Source: Escarpia spicata (lineage: Eukaryota > Annelida > Polychaeta > Sabellida > Siboglinidae). Taken from it: a DNA stretch of 64,000 bases. The DNA lies in contig OZ023206.1 of assembly GCA_963995525.1 (NCBI GenBank), positions 23,729,777 to 23,793,776 of the forward strand, in the 5' to 3' direction. The position numbers were made by a program, and so were the translations under genes. Positions within the stretch are counted from its first letter, which is position 1; the number at the start of each line of letters is the position of its first letter. Below, in pieces: positions 25,115 through 40,969 of this stretch. Below the pieces are notes generated by a model. That model was not told the DNA's origin. It saw only the letters and a list, made by a program, of their open reading frames with translations, and ran no database searches.

Positions 25115-25500
25115 ATTACAAACTCAATATTTCTATTGGTATTCTCCCTGATAAACTTAAGTAAAATTAATTTCGATTTTAAAAATGTGACAATTCCGTG
25201 ATCGGCAAGTACACACTCTTACCGGTTATATAATTTGAAAAACAGCTAGATTATTTGTTAACGTAAATATGTTGTTCGAAAAACCTTAAGGATTTAGAAC
25301 AGGACATAGTGCATAATTTGCTGCCTTTGAATTAGCCGATAGAACAATGGCACACATAAATAAAAATGAAATTGCTCGAACAGAATTATTTGGACCTTTA
25401 CGACGGATCATAAGATATTACTATCCTATAAACATATCATTATTATCTTATTATAATATTATGGCCTAATAGGAGTAGTTTAAGTATAATTAAAATTATC
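25115..25500 (+). mobile_element. LINE reverse-transcriptase relic (duplicate of 3840-4260)
   Basis: Same fossil as in the A flank: 'PDKLK', 'LLFEKP', then 'GFRTGHSA' in broken frame. Heavily mutated. Confidence 0.65.
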
Positions 25501-25925
25501 TCCGACCAGTCGCAGAAGACACGCATTAATGAAACCGATGTAGGTCCTTTTAACTTTCAGCACCAGCTATAAAACCGTTAAGAACTTACTACGCCCTCTA
25601 GTTCCGGGTAGATGAACAGGCTACGGCCCTTTAACAACGATCTTGTATACTGCCAAATGCCAATACCAGGCCACGGCTTTTTGCATTAAAAAAGTTATAA
25701 ATTGAACAGCTGATTCTGTTTAATGACGGATTTTTCTTAAGAGCTCGTTATCTCAGTGAATCGTTCCCCAGGACTATTAGCATAGATGTGATGAGAGACG
25801 ACGGTGACGGCAGTGACCGCTCAAGCCAGTATATGTAGTTCAAAACACTACTCAAGTAGAACACACTGGTCAAGTTCAAAACAGTCACCAGTTAAACACT
25901 CTAGAGTTTTTTCAACTTAAATTGA

Positions 25926-27287
25926 AACAACTCTAGAGTGTGTTGGACACGTTAACTTAACAAAATCAGTCTCCCGTAAGTGTTTTATTTCACAAGGGAC
26001 GTTATTTAGACTGTTGCGATGCAACTTGCTGTCACATCACTGCAACTAAACTAAGTCTTCGTCGACTTATCGTGGGTTAAGCATATTTACGACATTTATT
26101 TAAGTAATGCGAATGCATAATTGGCTACGGTGCGTTATATTATTATCATTAGTTTAATAATAATTGTACAGGAGGCATTAGGCAATAAAAGTAACAACTG
26201 AGTTTAATTTTTTTTATCCCTGTGTCACGTTCGGTGGAAAGCAAACCCTCTGCATAGGGCAAATCGCATCCGCTTTGAAATGTACAATGGAAACGTCGTT
26301 TGCACAAATTAATCTATTAACTATTTACTGGAAGGAAACCCCATTTATATAACAATTAAGTAATATATAATCATGCGCTTGTGTTGTAATCATGTTCCAC
26401 AATATCTCTAACTAACTAAGGGATATAAATCGATGTTGGATATTAACAAGCTGAATGTTCCAATAAATGTAAATAATATTTTAAATGTGTATGTAAAACT
26501 AGCATTCCATATACACTGGTTGTGCCCTTCGCTAAACTTTACGAAATTCGGATTATAAATCTTTTCAATTATTATGTTACTGTATTATGCAGGCGTGTTC
26601 TTTTGTAACAAAATAAAGTTCAGTCGTTCAATCTACATTTCAGTCAATCATTCATTCATATATCGTCCTTATTTGAACATACCAAACACACTGCCCCTTG
26701 AGCATTTATACGAATATCAGTGGCGCCATTACCAAATTAGTGGCGCTATTAACAAATATTCTATTTTTATCAGTATATCAGTAATTATTGACAATACCCA
26801 ACGCAGTGAATGCATGCCGGTTAGAGTGCATACCAGTGCTTACCGGTAACGCGTAACTTTCGCAATGTTGAAAGCTATGTGGGGAACAAAGTTATAAATC
26901 TGCCAACGTAAAATTGGTTACAGGAGGTACCAACGATATCGCGCCTTACAACGTATAAAGTTAGAACTATGCAATGGCTACGACGTTATTAACACTGTAA
27001 CAGGGGCAGTAAATTGCATTCGAACGCGGAACATACACGATTTCTTGAAGTAAACTGCGGCTAATTGTTAGATTCTGTCAACTCGAAATTGGTTTGGGGA
27101 GTAACCAGATATGGACTGCTACAAAAACAGACACACGTAAATCTATGATATATACGAAGTTTGTTAAATTATATGGATATGAACGCAGGGCAGTAAAATG
27201 CATACTACTAGTAACGCGAAACTTTCGCAATGTTTGAATCTACGTGGGGAACAAAGTTAAGAATCTGCCAACTCAAAACCTTTGCGG
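25926..27287. other. No recognisable gene; short direct repeats
   Basis: 26846-26917 and 27211-27280 are direct repeats of about 70 bp ('gtaacgcg.aactttcgcaa' and then 'gtggggaacaaagtt'), with a weaker third version near 27060-27110. Otherwise AT-rich and unrecognised. Confidence 0.55.
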
Positions 27288-27545
27288 CGGCGTCGAACCA
27301 TGGGCAAGCTCGTTTATTCTACGTTGCTTCAGAGTTCATTCATCTGTATGAATGAGTACCTGGCTATAGACAGCGGTGGATATTTGTATACGAATTGTCT
27401 TCGCGCCTTAATTGCAGCGTGGTTGATTGCTTTCCAGCGAAGTCGAGATGGTGTTCGATTGAGCAGGTCTACCAGGGAGTTAAGTGTAAAGCGCTCTGAG
27501 CAGTCCTGAGGACAGGATACTGCGCTATATAAGAACTAACCTATA
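27288..27545 (+). mobile_element. SINE copy S4, head missing
   Basis: Matches the body and tail of S1 ('gtacctggctatagacag', 'cagtcctgaggacaggatac', 'gcgctatataagaacta'). The tRNA-like head is absent. Confidence 0.75.
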
Positions 27546-27578
27546 TTTTTTTGCGATTTACTGATGCTTCCATAAAAA

Positions 27579-28710
27579 ATTCCCACTCAAGATTGATATA
27601 TGGAGGTACCAGAGATGAAGTAAAAACAATAATAAGCCAAGTGTGGTAATTTGAATACAGTGGAACTTCGGTACTGGGTCACCACAGTGGTTAGGTAACC
27701 TCGCAATCAGGGTCACGTTGGGTAAGTTGCAAATAATAAGTCTTGGTTTACAAAGATCAGGTGAGTTAGGGAAGCACTCTACGGTCCACTAGACATGTTA
27801 AAGGGATTCTTTGATAATTTTAATATCTTTGTAATGTGCGCATTTATTAGGTAATCTTGTTAGTGTGATTATTTCATGTAATTCTATGCCTTTATTTAAT
27901 TAGAATTATGTTTTATTAATCACTAATGACCCTGACACTATATCGTACGCGGGGTTTCTACTTTGGGCCCACCTTCACGATCCGCATAAGGCATGCTAAT
28001 GAATATTCGGAACTGTCCGTCAGACTTCGATTAGCTACGCCGAGTTAATAGGTGCAAGAAATACGTCATCAATATATGTGCATATGGATTAGCCACCGCC
28101 ATGCGAATGAGTCGTGACCAATACAATTATCAAAATGAAACGTGGACCAGCTGCTGTTTATGTCGCAGATTCAGCAAAAAAAAGAAAGAATATATATGAA
28201 ATAAACGGAGAATGAACATAGCGACAGTTCATGACAGACAGATTGACTTAAAAAGAAAAAAACACCACCTCTCCATGCACGAAGCCGCCGATGCCATGGA
28301 AACGCCGATTTCATATTGAACGATTGGCATTATTTTTCTTGGAATATAAAAATACGGTACTATCATGTTCCTTTTTCACTAGGTACATCTGGCTACACAT
28401 TTTGAAGTGAAGTTTTAATAAACGTTTAGATAATAGAAACTTACTGAAGCCGAGAAGCATTCAAAAATGAAACCATTTTATTTGCACCATAAATCCAGCT
28501 GCTATTTAATGCATAAATACATTATACATCACACAAATTTACGGTATTGAAATGGTTATGTATTTTCCTATCTACATAAGGTTTACCTTTAGTTTGAAAA
28601 ATGTAGATCTATAAAGAGCATAACATTATTGTCGACAAAATATTAAAATATATTGCATCAGTGTAAAACATGTTTTATGTTGTACTGAGAGTGCAATAAT
28701 TATTTGTTCT
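27579..28710. repeat. Dispersed repeat R1, copy 2 (longest)
   Basis: 27579-28260 is nearly identical to copy 1 apart from small indels. 28262-28710 continues into a segment shared only with copy 3 ('cactaggtacatctggctac'). The micro-[21 protein letters not shown] starts at 28135 and ends after 26 codons. Confidence 0.8.
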
Positions 28711-30789
28711 GCCCATCAAGGGCCATTCTCGTGAAAAGTGTACAGTGACGATAAAGCAACATGTCAAAACTAGATGTTACATTTGTTTTTAGCGAGTACT
28801 ATTATTATGAAATGTGCTATTCACATGAAGCAGTGCAACTTGATCTGACATATTATTAGATTTACAAAATATATATTCATGGATAAAAACAACTTATGTA
28901 TACTAGAATGCAGATCTGCTGGTGTGCAAAATTCGTGCATCACAAAATTCCGTGGCAACATGGTATTGTGTACTTTTTAACAAACCTAAAACGTTTACAT
29001 TGAATGATGACATGCCAGCCAGGTTTACTAACAATCGTAGCTGTAGCATTAAAAACAGTCTGTGAAAGTACGAATCTCACATTTTTATGTTTCGGTTCAA
29101 CTAAGTGGGGAAACGGGGACTTTTCAAAAACGGCTGACTGGAATTTGGAAAGGCAAGAACCGTAGACACACATACCCAAATCCCAGATTTAGGCAAAAAA
29201 AACATCTACGACCAGGTTAAATTGCTATGGTTGCATATACTGATATTTAGTGTGCATTTTCGTTCACTGTATGTCAAATATTGGACAACGCAGTTTTACT
29301 AACTAGAAAGGCGAGGCCCTTGCCTAAGGCTAGGTTAGTTACCGACAGACGCAGTGACAGTCCCAGCGGCAGTTGACATCGACTGCAGCCGTCCGCGTCG
29401 GGGGACGTTATAATTCTGTTTAATCGAAACGTTACTCGGCTGACGGCATTGGGAAGCAGGATACATCAACAATGCATACGCTTTCTACACTTACAAAAGT
29501 AGCTGTCAATATACATATGTCTACAAATTGCTTATTTACAATGGCATTGCTTGAATCAACTCACCTAGCAACCAGACAGGTTAGCTGTGTGTGTGACGTC
29601 ACCGGTCTTTGTGTGGGTCACTGCGCGTGCATGAATATTCATTATACTCAGGCTGCAGAATTAATCATCCACGTGGAAACAACCTCAAAATGATTCGCGT
29701 AAACACAATTGTTTATCGGCTTTTCGCGCAGATAACACCCAAATTATGCATAAACATGCCAAACATAAGAATGAACTGAGGCAAAGTTAAACAAGTGAAA
29801 TTGATCCAGCTTCGAAAGGGCAACAGGAGGATCCAAAAACAGTCCTCTCGGCTGATAGTTGTTCTAATAACTGTGTTACAATGCCCAACACGCAATGATA
29901 TGTTTTACAGTAATGGTAATTAAAATGCCTGATGTCATAAAAGAATCAATGTTACACACATGATGCTAATTTCAATGTTTCCATTCAGCAGGTTCCAGGG
30001 ACGGGTGCGTGTGATGGCAATCCAATAAATCAACTGACGTTTTTTTGCTTTGTAGCAATTTTAGAATTATTGAGACAGCACTTAGTATATCCAGCTGCCA
30101 CTAGGTATTAAATACACCAGCAGATTGCAACTGTGTACAGAACTGCCACTAGACAAAATTCGACAGGTGCCATTGTTGGTTCGGCTCTCAGACACTCACA
30201 CTGATTAATCAACTCGCTGTTTCACAACAAATGGTGCCAAAAATGTAGAGAACTACTAGACAACATTCGACAGGTGCCATTGTTGGTTCGGCTCTCAGAC
30301 ACTCACACTGATTAATCCACTCGCTGTTTCACAACAAATGGTGCCAGAAGTGCATGTCCAACACGTGAATTATATTCATGGATATTTTGTTTTTAATACA
30401 ATAGCAATACAACTGGTGTGTTAATAAGTATTGTTCATAGTGACCATAATGACAGTGGTATTAAAATGATCACCACTGTTATAAAATACGTAGTTGCATG
30501 CGAACATGATGTATTCACAACCTGAACCATGTCCTCCTATGTTCCATTTAAATATAAAAACCTATTTTTATAGTTTATTTTAATCCAAATTTGAGTGTCC
30601 AAAAGTTTAGTGTAAATTAACACTTATCAGAACGTATTTAGTGTGTTTTTATGTATTTATTAGAATTTGCAGATATGTAATTGTTTTTTTTTTCAGCTAC
30701 TAGTTACATCTTACAAGATAATACAGTAATGCCACCCATGGGATAGGAAAAATAGTGACAATTATTAAAAGATCAATAAGTCATATTAT
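28711..30789. other. No recognisable gene; 107-bp tandem duplication
   Basis: 30139-30355 holds two near-identical tandem units of about 107 bp ('gacaggtgccattgttggtt'). A locally GC-richer patch (29320-29410) and a CRE-like TGACGTCA (about 29596) are seen without any attached gene. Confidence 0.55.
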
Positions 30790-31052
30790 GATTTTGAAAA
30801 ATGTAATTTGTTAGTTCAAAACAATAATAAACATTTCAGTATCCTAAGCTCAAATATACAGTCCATTAACGCAAAGTTTAGTGAGCTCGAGGCATTTGTA
30901 AACGACTTGTCTTCCTTAAATTTTAAATTTAGCTTAGTAAAATATTATGTCTCCAAGAGAGCTAGTTACCTAATGATGATGACTTATCACTAATTCAATT
31001 AAATGGATATGACTGTATATCCCAAGGAAAAAGTTGCAGCACTAAAGGGGGA

Positions 31053-31107
<55 letters not shown>

Positions 31108-33325
31108 TAAGCACTTTGATTATGAAGTAAATATGAAATTAAATATGTATGAACAATGGGAGGGACAAATAATACAAGTAAATGGAGGAGGCTTATCACA
31201 GACAGTCACTATAGGAAATATACACCGACCTCCAAGGCCTTTAAATGAAAACTATAACGAATTTATATATATGAATTTACAATGGTCATATCATCTATGC
31301 AACATCATCAAAACAACACCCTAATTCTTGCAGGGGACTACAATATAAATATGCAAAAATAAACGAGCAACAACACTGTAGCACTTTCTTTGACATGTTA
31401 ACTTCATTTAGTCTTTTCCCCCAAATTACTCTTCCTACAAGGTTCACAACATGTACAGGTACACTTATTGATAATTTGTTTTTAAATTTAACAAAGCATA
31501 TTTTGCAACGTACAGCAGGAATATTAATTAAAACAATTCTGATCAGCAACCATATTTTATGCTTATAGACACTGCTCTAAAAGAGGACCATCCTACAAAA
31601 TTTATACGAGTTAACGTACAAAATAAAGAGGCTATGTTAAAAGTCAGAAATGATATAATCTCTTCTGAAATACATAACAAATTAGATACAAGTTCAAATG
31701 CTGATCCTAACCATAATTATAACATTATCATCAATGAAATCAATCAAGCTAAAAATAAATATATGACTAGCAAATTAGTGAAATTTTATAAATATAAAAA
31801 TATAAAATCTACATGGATAACTCAAGGCTCTGCTAACCTCAATACGATACAGAGACAAACTTTACAAACAATTAAAAATCACAAATCCTGAATCTTCTGA
31901 ATATGGCGTATTATTGATTAATCTAAAAACATACAATAGTATTTTGAAAAAAGTTTTCGCAAAGCAAAGCAATCATATTTTGAGAAATGTTTTAATCAAT
32001 TTAAATTTGATATAAAAAACACTTGGAAAACTATAAATGAAATCCTGTCTAAACATAAAATTAATAAATCATTTCAAAAATATGTTACAGAATCCGATTC
32101 TATTGCGGCAGATATTTTAAAAATTGCAAATAAATTCAATACATTATTTACCAATATAGGTAGTAATCTGGCTAATGATATTAAATACAAAGGCATTCAT
32201 GATCATTCATATTATCTAAATAAAATAGTAAACTGTAATTTTACATTTAAATACGTTGAAGAAGATACCATAAAGAGAACAATAATTAATCTACCCAACA
32301 AAAGTAGCTGTGGATGTGATGGTCTCTCAGCCAAACTGCTTAAAATGCTTGAACCTGCACTAACCAAATCTTTAACTTTATTAATAAATCAAGTATTAAC
32401 CACAGGAATATACCCTGACAAACTAAAAATTGCTAAGGTAATTCCAATTTATAAAAAGGTGAGCCAGCAGTATTCAATAATTATAGACCAATATCTCTTC
32501 TACCAGCTATTTCAAAAGTACTTAACAAATTATTTTTGACCAATTAGCATCTTATTTAAAAGACTCTAAGCTTTTATTTACCATCAATATGGATTCCGAC
32601 CTAAACATTCAACTGAATACGCAGCACTAGATTTAAGAGATAGAATAATAACCAAACTGGATAAGGATGAAATACCCATTAATATTTACCTAGATCTTTC
32701 CAAAGCCTTTGATACCATTGACCATTTAATTTTAATTGACAAATTGAAATATTATGGTATACATGGAACAAATCTGAACTTATTCAGCAGTTACCTAACA
32801 AATCGTAAACAATATACGGAAATTGACAATATAAAATCAAATATGTTATCAATAACAGCAGGTGTACCACAAGGTTCAATCTTAGGACACCTGTTATTCA
32901 TCATATATATATTAACGATTTTGCACAAGCCAGTAAAATGTTTAATTTCATATTTTATGCTGCTGATACAACTCTATCAAGTACACTAAACACTTTCAGC
33001 GATAACATACGTGACGAAAATTTTTAATCTTTAATAAATGAAGAACCTTTACAAATAAATGAATGGCTTAAAATAAATAAATTATCGCTAAACATAGCAA
33101 AATCGAAATACATGACATTTCAAAAGGCAAAGAAAAATATACAGACACTTACTCTGAAAATAGACAATGTAAATATTGAACAAATCAAATAATTACTTTT
33201 TTTTGGTTTAATTATACATACAAATCTAAACTGGAAAAAGTACACTGAAAAATATCAAATGCTTGTTCTAAAACAAATTGGCATTTTAAATAAATTGAAA
33301 CATGTGTTACCTCTTCATATTAAAG
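30790..33325 (+). mobile_element. Jockey/CR1-type LINE, decayed
   Basis: Endonuclease start 'ILSSNIQSINAKFSELEAFV' (about 30840-30900), then 'YEQWEGQIIQVNGGGLSQ' and 'TLILAGDYNIN' in other frames. An (AT)n tract interrupts at 31058-31105. The RT runs from about 32100: 'SSCGCDGLSAKLLK', 'GIYPDKLKIAKVIPIYKK', 'YGFRPKHSTEYAALDL', 'INIYLDLSKAFDTIDH' and 'ITAGVPQGSILG'. The catalytic YADD is YAAD (32956-32967). The C-terminal part follows after a frameshift ('WLKINKLSLNIAKSKYMTF'), and similarity ends at about 33325 without a normal 3' end. Dead element; parent family of the fossils near the A and B flanks. Confidence 0.85.
31058..31105. repeat. (AT)n microsatellite
   Basis: About 24 AT units inside the LINE endonuclease region. 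Confidence 0.9.
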
Positions 33326-35628
33326 GTGAGGGTGCGAAATTACAAGTACCATTGGTTTGGCAGTAGGCCCCTGTTGATCGTGCAAGTAATTTTGTCATGG
33401 AGCATCCGTAATTTCGTGCAACAGAACGTCAAGCACGGGAGCATTATATTGATGATCATAATTATTAAAACAGTGTTTTGTGACTCACATTTTGATACTA
33501 TTACTGCAGAATGTTGTTGATTTGCAATTGTATTTTATACAAAATAATAAAGATTTTTATATGACAACTATGATTTTATTCAATAGAAAAATGTAAACGT
33601 GTAAATACGTAAAATATAAATACTAGAGTACAGCATATATAAGGTTTACACAAGAAAATGCTCGCACTTGTTTCCATTGTGGTCCTTGATGCCTGGCTGT
33701 AATATATGTAATTGATATCCTGTGATACCTTTCAACTGACATATGCCAGCTATTCTTGTGTATTGACTAATATGTGTATATATTCTCACGACAGCAATAT
33801 ATGATATATACGTAACTTGAATTATGATGTCGCTAGAAGCCACATTGCAACCCAAGAATGGGAATGAGAGGAGGCAGAAGAGGGACTAAGGCGGTCACCT
33901 GGGTCAGGCAGACACAGGGAGGATACATAGTCTGCGGGAGGCCCAAATTTGATCAATCCAGATAATCTAAAATTTATAACAATCAACCAGTATAAGTTAT
34001 CAACAAATGTTAATGTGCATATTTAAATATACATTTGTTTTCATACACATTTTAATAATAACATCTTGGACATAAACGATGACTCAGAAATAAGCTTATG
34101 AAATAAATTATTCATTTTTGAAGAAGGTAGACGTACATATTATGAACCTTTGAATACGTGACAATGAAAAAACAAATTTGTCATTTCCAACATTCACCTT
34201 GACCATTCAACCTCAGGCAGAACCTTAAAATGTCAAACATGAATATGTATAGTAGTTACACATGGGAGACACTGACATGAATTCGTATACTGTAAACAAA
34301 ACAAAAAATATCAATGCGCTTTACTGATGCTTTGCTGATTAGCAGAATTCAAATCAGCCTATAATATTGACTAAGATCAGGCATCACTGTAATGAAATTG
34401 AACAATTTTAAATTTATGTAATGACAATGAACACCTTGTAAATTTTTTTTTTTTAATTTATCACCGTTTAAAAAAAGAGCATATTCTACTAATGTCTGCA
34501 TGCTGTGTCAACCTACCCCCTCCGTCCCCCGGAACAAACCCGGTATACACTGACTGTTCCTAAGATATCACCATGTATAGATACTGTTATGATGCCTCTT
34601 TTTGTTTACTGAATATATGCTTTTCTTTACAGGAGATTGAACTACCCGGGGTAGTGTGCTTAGTATCACTAACTCTCCAAGTTAATATGGCATACTGGGC
34701 AGTTGTATTTGTCTAGGATCTCGGACAAGATTCTACATCCGTGCAACATGCTGCATATTAACAGTTTGTCATGTGAATGTCCACTGAGTGATCCCAATTG
34801 TGTCGTGTTGCATCCGTCACAGATTCCCCAGTGCCGATGGGGTGTACACTGGCTTTCAGTTAGCTTGACTGACTAGAAACCAATGTATCATGCACGTTGC
34901 TTGACATACGAATATCATGACGCCTGACTAGCTCTGCAGTTGGTGATGGAACGGTGAGTGCCAGGGTCTGGCAGATAGGGCAACAAGTTTCGACGCTGTG
35001 AGGCAGGTTCAGTGTTAAGCATTCTTCGGCGAACTACATCGGTTTAGATATCGATGACATCACTGCAATGTTTTCGCTGCCTTGATGGTACTGCATACCA
35101 GCTTCCTGATGTTTTGCTGTACATCGGCATCTACCTATTCCGGAGACAAATTGACACTTAGCATGGCTCTGACATGTATGACATTTTTATATGTGACGAC
35201 ACATTTGTCAAAAGTCAATAATACAAGGTATTTGCATTCAGTTCAACTATAACTTTTAGCAGTGTCCATGAAAAAATACATTAATTATTCAGCATTGTTA
35301 CAGTGGTAGGTTTTCATTGTGTTTGTGTTGCTGATAGTCAGTGGCAGCCAGCTGAGTTCTTGTAACATACACAAGGTATATAACACGAGTTTGTGATGAA
35401 GTAATGATATTGAAAGCTTTTCTACATTTTTGAACAACAGTATGCTGATAAACTGTAGCAGCATTTTACTTGTTTAAATTATATATATACCATGAGAACT
35501 GTTATATATTTTTAATGCCACGTATCAGTTTTCTAATTTTTTCTTTTTTACCACTGTTTTATATTTTTCACAAATAATTTACATTACATTTTCATTTTGC
35601 ATGATAATTAAACAACATTTGAGTAAAG
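33326..35628. other. No recognisable gene
   Basis: AT-rich, with moderately GC-richer patches (33855-33950, 34500-35200). I find no splice-bounded exon or family match there. Confidence 0.45.
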
Positions 35629-35880
35629 TTAGTTCTGATATGGCGTAGTATCCAGTCCTCAGGATTGCTCAAAGCACTTTACACCTTACTCTCTGGCAGA
35701 CCTGTTAAATCGAAAACACCATCTTGAGTTTTGTGGGAAACATTCAGCTGAAATTAATATGCGAAGACTTCATACAAAAATATCCACCACTGTCTGTAGC
35801 CGGTACTCTTCATACAGCTGAGTAAACTGGAGCAATGTAGCATGTAGTGATGGTACACGTAATTCTCAGTCACATAGCGA
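35629..35880 (-). mobile_element. SINE copy S5
   Basis: Minus-strand copy: 'cgtagtatccagtcctcagg', 'actctctggcagacctgtt' and 'atatccaccactgtctgtag' match S1-S4. The head is unclear and the copy is more diverged than the others. Confidence 0.65.
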
Positions 35881-37228
<1,348 letters not shown>

Positions 37229-37494
37229 GTTGCATAGCAGCAGCAATTAATATTTACGTTTGTTCTAACTGTCCTGAGTTGCATCCAGCCTCAGGAAGTG
37301 ACTCGACACGTTGACAATGAGCTGTCTGTGCTAGGACCACTGATGCTCGATAGAGGCACCACATATCTTGTCATATGTGATGGATGCAGTGGTGTCGATG
37401 TATTTCGCGCCTTGGTGTTGAAGCTGTCAAGCAAAATCATGAGTTGGAATACGGAATGAGTCATATTATTTGGAAAGTCAGCACTACTACACGT

Positions 37495-37495
<1 letters not shown>

Positions 37496-37525
<30 letters not shown>

Positions 37526-37660
37526 CATATATATATATATATTATATATATATAGTATATATATATATATATATATACATATATCATATTATATTATATT
37601 ATATATGTATGTATATGTGTATATACATATGTGTGTACATGTGGAGTGTGACTTGTAAAA
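37496..37660. repeat. AT-rich compound microsatellite
   Basis: (AT)n with TAT/GTAT interruptions. Confidence 0.9.
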
Positions 37661-40600
37661 CTTTTTAAATTCATTAATAGGTAAAACTATGGTACACGGT
37701 CATTTACCGAATGGTCATTTGCCCAGCACTTAAGTGTGAAAAGGTCATTTGCCCAGTTGTGAAAAAATTACAATAAATTATATGAGCGTGGCAAAGTTAT
37801 TAGTGTATATTATAAAAGTGTAGTACATAACAAACAAACATACAATTTACAAGTGTCATAGCCAACAATGTTAAACAATTTGGATTGTGCACCGTCCAAC
37901 TGCCAACATAATTAACTAAGTACAGGTAGAACATAGGTGGGCTGGAAAGAAGGTCTCAGGAAATAAAGTCACAAAGTAATTTCATTCGAAAAATATATAA
38001 ATAAAAAAATTGCAATTTTTCACTGATAATTCAACAAAATAAAGTTTGGGGGATTCAGTAATAAACCATCCAAAATACCCGATGCTTTAGTTGTGATCCC
38101 AATGTGTCATTGACCTAACACTGCTAATTAATGAGGTGGACATTTGGCTGGCAATGGGTGAACCCCTGTCAGTTTCCACAACGTTCTACTGGACTGCAAG
38201 ATGCTACTGCAAGCTGGCTACACTTGTCTAAAGGCTGGCTGAGTCACCATAAGTCTTTAGAAGAATATTCTAGCAGTTAGCCATGTCTCTTAAGAGAGCA
38301 ACAAAGGCATTTTATTATGGATTTCCTAGCTTGATTTAACAAACAAAATGACTATGGCCTGTGAATTATTTGCAAGTGTGGTTATTAAGTAAAGGTTTCT
38401 GACTGGGAAAGTCTGTTCCTTGAAGCGAAGCTTCCGTGGCTTCTGTGTCATCCCCGTGCAAATAATTTGTAAACTGTCCTGTCAGAAACCTGCCAACCCT
38501 AACCGTATTTAAATAGAATCACGCAAAGTAAGACGAAGTGAATTAATTAAATGAAAATAAATTTACAACATTTTTCTACATGTATGAATGTAGAAATATA
38601 AATTACAAGATGTATGTTATTGATAAATTGTAATCTTGTGGATGTATTTGTTTTCGTGAAAGACCAAAATAAAAAAACAACAACAGAACTTCTATAATTT
38701 ACATGTACAAAAGGATTTGTAACTTAACAAAACATGGGCTGCAATTATGTATATAGTAATACTCTGTTCTCTCACATAAATCAGTCGCAAATTGTTATGG
38801 ACATTTTCACATTATTTAGGGGTGGTGGTTTTCTGAACATAATAAGCAACATAATATTATATTCATACGAATAAATATGCGTGGCTGAGGCTGACTACTT
38901 TGAAATTACTAACCTGTCTAGAAGAAGTTTTGCGAATGCAACGTCTGTTCTAACTCCAGTTCTTTCTTTTGTGATTCGTGTCATTCCACAAATCCATACT
39001 GTTTTTCCCAAATAAACCGTCTGGCGCGAATATTGTCGTTGTCTGCATAATTTGGCAATTTTTTCGCTGAATGTGTGGCATATGTCCGGGGATGTCTCAT
39101 CACCGGCATAAATGCCGTAAAATAAGAACGTGTTTTATAAAAAATTGCGAACACTGTACTATCGACAAAAACGGCTTGATGTTGCGGGCGTTTTGGAAAC
39201 GGGTGCGATGTGGGAACGGATCTCACTTCACTCGGTTCATTATGGAACAGGTAGCAGCAAGCTAAACGCTGTATTGGACTACCGTTGATTCCGATTTCGC
39301 CCTGGGGCAGAATGAGAATAATGCCGTAATTTCCATTGGGCAGTCGGTAAATCGTGTATCAGTTTTTTTGCATGCACCAAGTAATGAATATATGCATATG
39401 TCGTCGCTTAACAATTAATTTTACAGTTATATTTTCGAGTTAGAGCATTTGTTCCCACTTTGCCTCAGGGCTAATTTCAAAGATGCCTGCGATATCTACA
39501 ACGCCCGGGTGCGACGACTTGTGAACCGGCTGGAAACGGTGCATTCCTGGAATGTTACTGAAATGGAAAGAATACCTTCTTCCAGATGGGGTGCACGGTG
39601 CGTGCATATACCGTATTTTCCTTTTTCGTTCACAAATTTCAAAACGAAAAAAGCAAACAATGTTCGTTTTTCGATTTCAGATGTGAAGTAAGAAAAACGA
39701 GTACAATATTCTATGCGCGCTATATCGAACACATGTTAGAAAAACAAAATAACAACACAACATATCGTTTTTTGTTTTCACTGCATCAGTACGGAAAACG
39801 AATAACAATTGCAACGCCACTCGTTTTTCGTTTGTATATATATTTCGTCTATGTGCTAAGCGACCGAGACGTTTGGTGCCGTTTGATTGAACACTCGTCG
39901 GTGTTTTAGGGCTTCTATTGATTCTGTTAGATTTTCACATGACAACGTGTGTGTTGTACCATGGGGATAAAAGAATAACGACGAAAAAAAGGGACATGGA
40001 TACTTCCAAAATAAATAAGATATTTCATTCGTAACAGAGTCAGAGGCCTACCGCGGTAGCCATGGCATGGAGGTTTTGTTTGCCCGGAAAACCCCCCAAA
40101 ATCCCCCAGGCTTAGGGGATCGACCGTTTCACTAAAATGTTATGCTCTTAAGGTAAATCCATTCTGAAACAGAATCTGACGGAGAACTTAAGGTGTATTT
40201 TCAAAAATCGTTTCACCAACGTGCTCAGTAACTTCATCCTCTGCTACAGGCTCAGCCAAGGAGCAATATTCCCATCATGATAATCGATAATCTACAAAGT
40301 GAGCATAATTTGGCAAAACAGAGTTAAGAGTTGTCGAAAAGTGCTTGAGAATACGTCCCATCGACCACTTTTTAACAACATATGACTTTTTGTTCATTTT
40401 GCAAAGAACTAAAACGATATCTTAGTTATAAAAGGCGCTACCATGTAACAGAGGACACTATTTCAGTATCACACCGGTATAAAGTTTTTCACGAGCACGT
40501 CGTTGAAGCCAGTTTTAAGTTTACAAGATCCCACAAAGCGCCGACAACTGCAGTCGAAGTTGTGTCTTCGAGTATAACAATATGAAGGTCAGCAGTGCGC

Positions 40601-40969
40601 ATTTTAAGCTAGATGATGCTTAAATTTAGCTCAAAAATTATTAGCAAGTGTCAAAACAGCCTTGACCTTTGCGGAGTCTGTTTCGAAAACGTCAACGCCA
40701 ACGGGTCACGGCGCCGGTGTCGTGTAAACAAAACGTAATTAACAAACTTTTAACCGCTAACATTTTGAGGACTTATTTGGCGGCGAACAGTAGGGTATCT
40801 GCGTGAAGGTGGACTCAAAATAGGATACGGTTACTTAAATTTAACTGCTTATGATAGCTAAATGGTATCCTAACTTCAGCCTCAGCCTCACTCTCAGACT
40901 CAGGCAACAATGAATTCGACAAACCTTAATAATGGCTTAAATAAAGTTAAATGGCTTAACCTTAAAGGG
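37661..40969. other. No recognisable gene
   Basis: Short internal repeats of 'ggtcatttgccca' (37720-37760). A stretch near 39285-39315 (gattccgatttcgccct, then ggggcagaatg) resembles the reverse complement of 53620-53680, so both may be pieces of one unknown element. Open frames of 60-107 codons at 38981-39909 and 40382-40585 have no family match. Confidence 0.4.

Larger units (their letters stand above)
24759..25925. repeat. Duplicated 5' flank of copy B
   Basis: Matches the A and C flanks. It holds a TATA-like box, a CG/CA microsatellite (25013-25100), a LINE RT fossil shared with A and the 'gccacggctttttgcatt' segment. Similarity to A ends near 25925. Confidence 0.75.
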
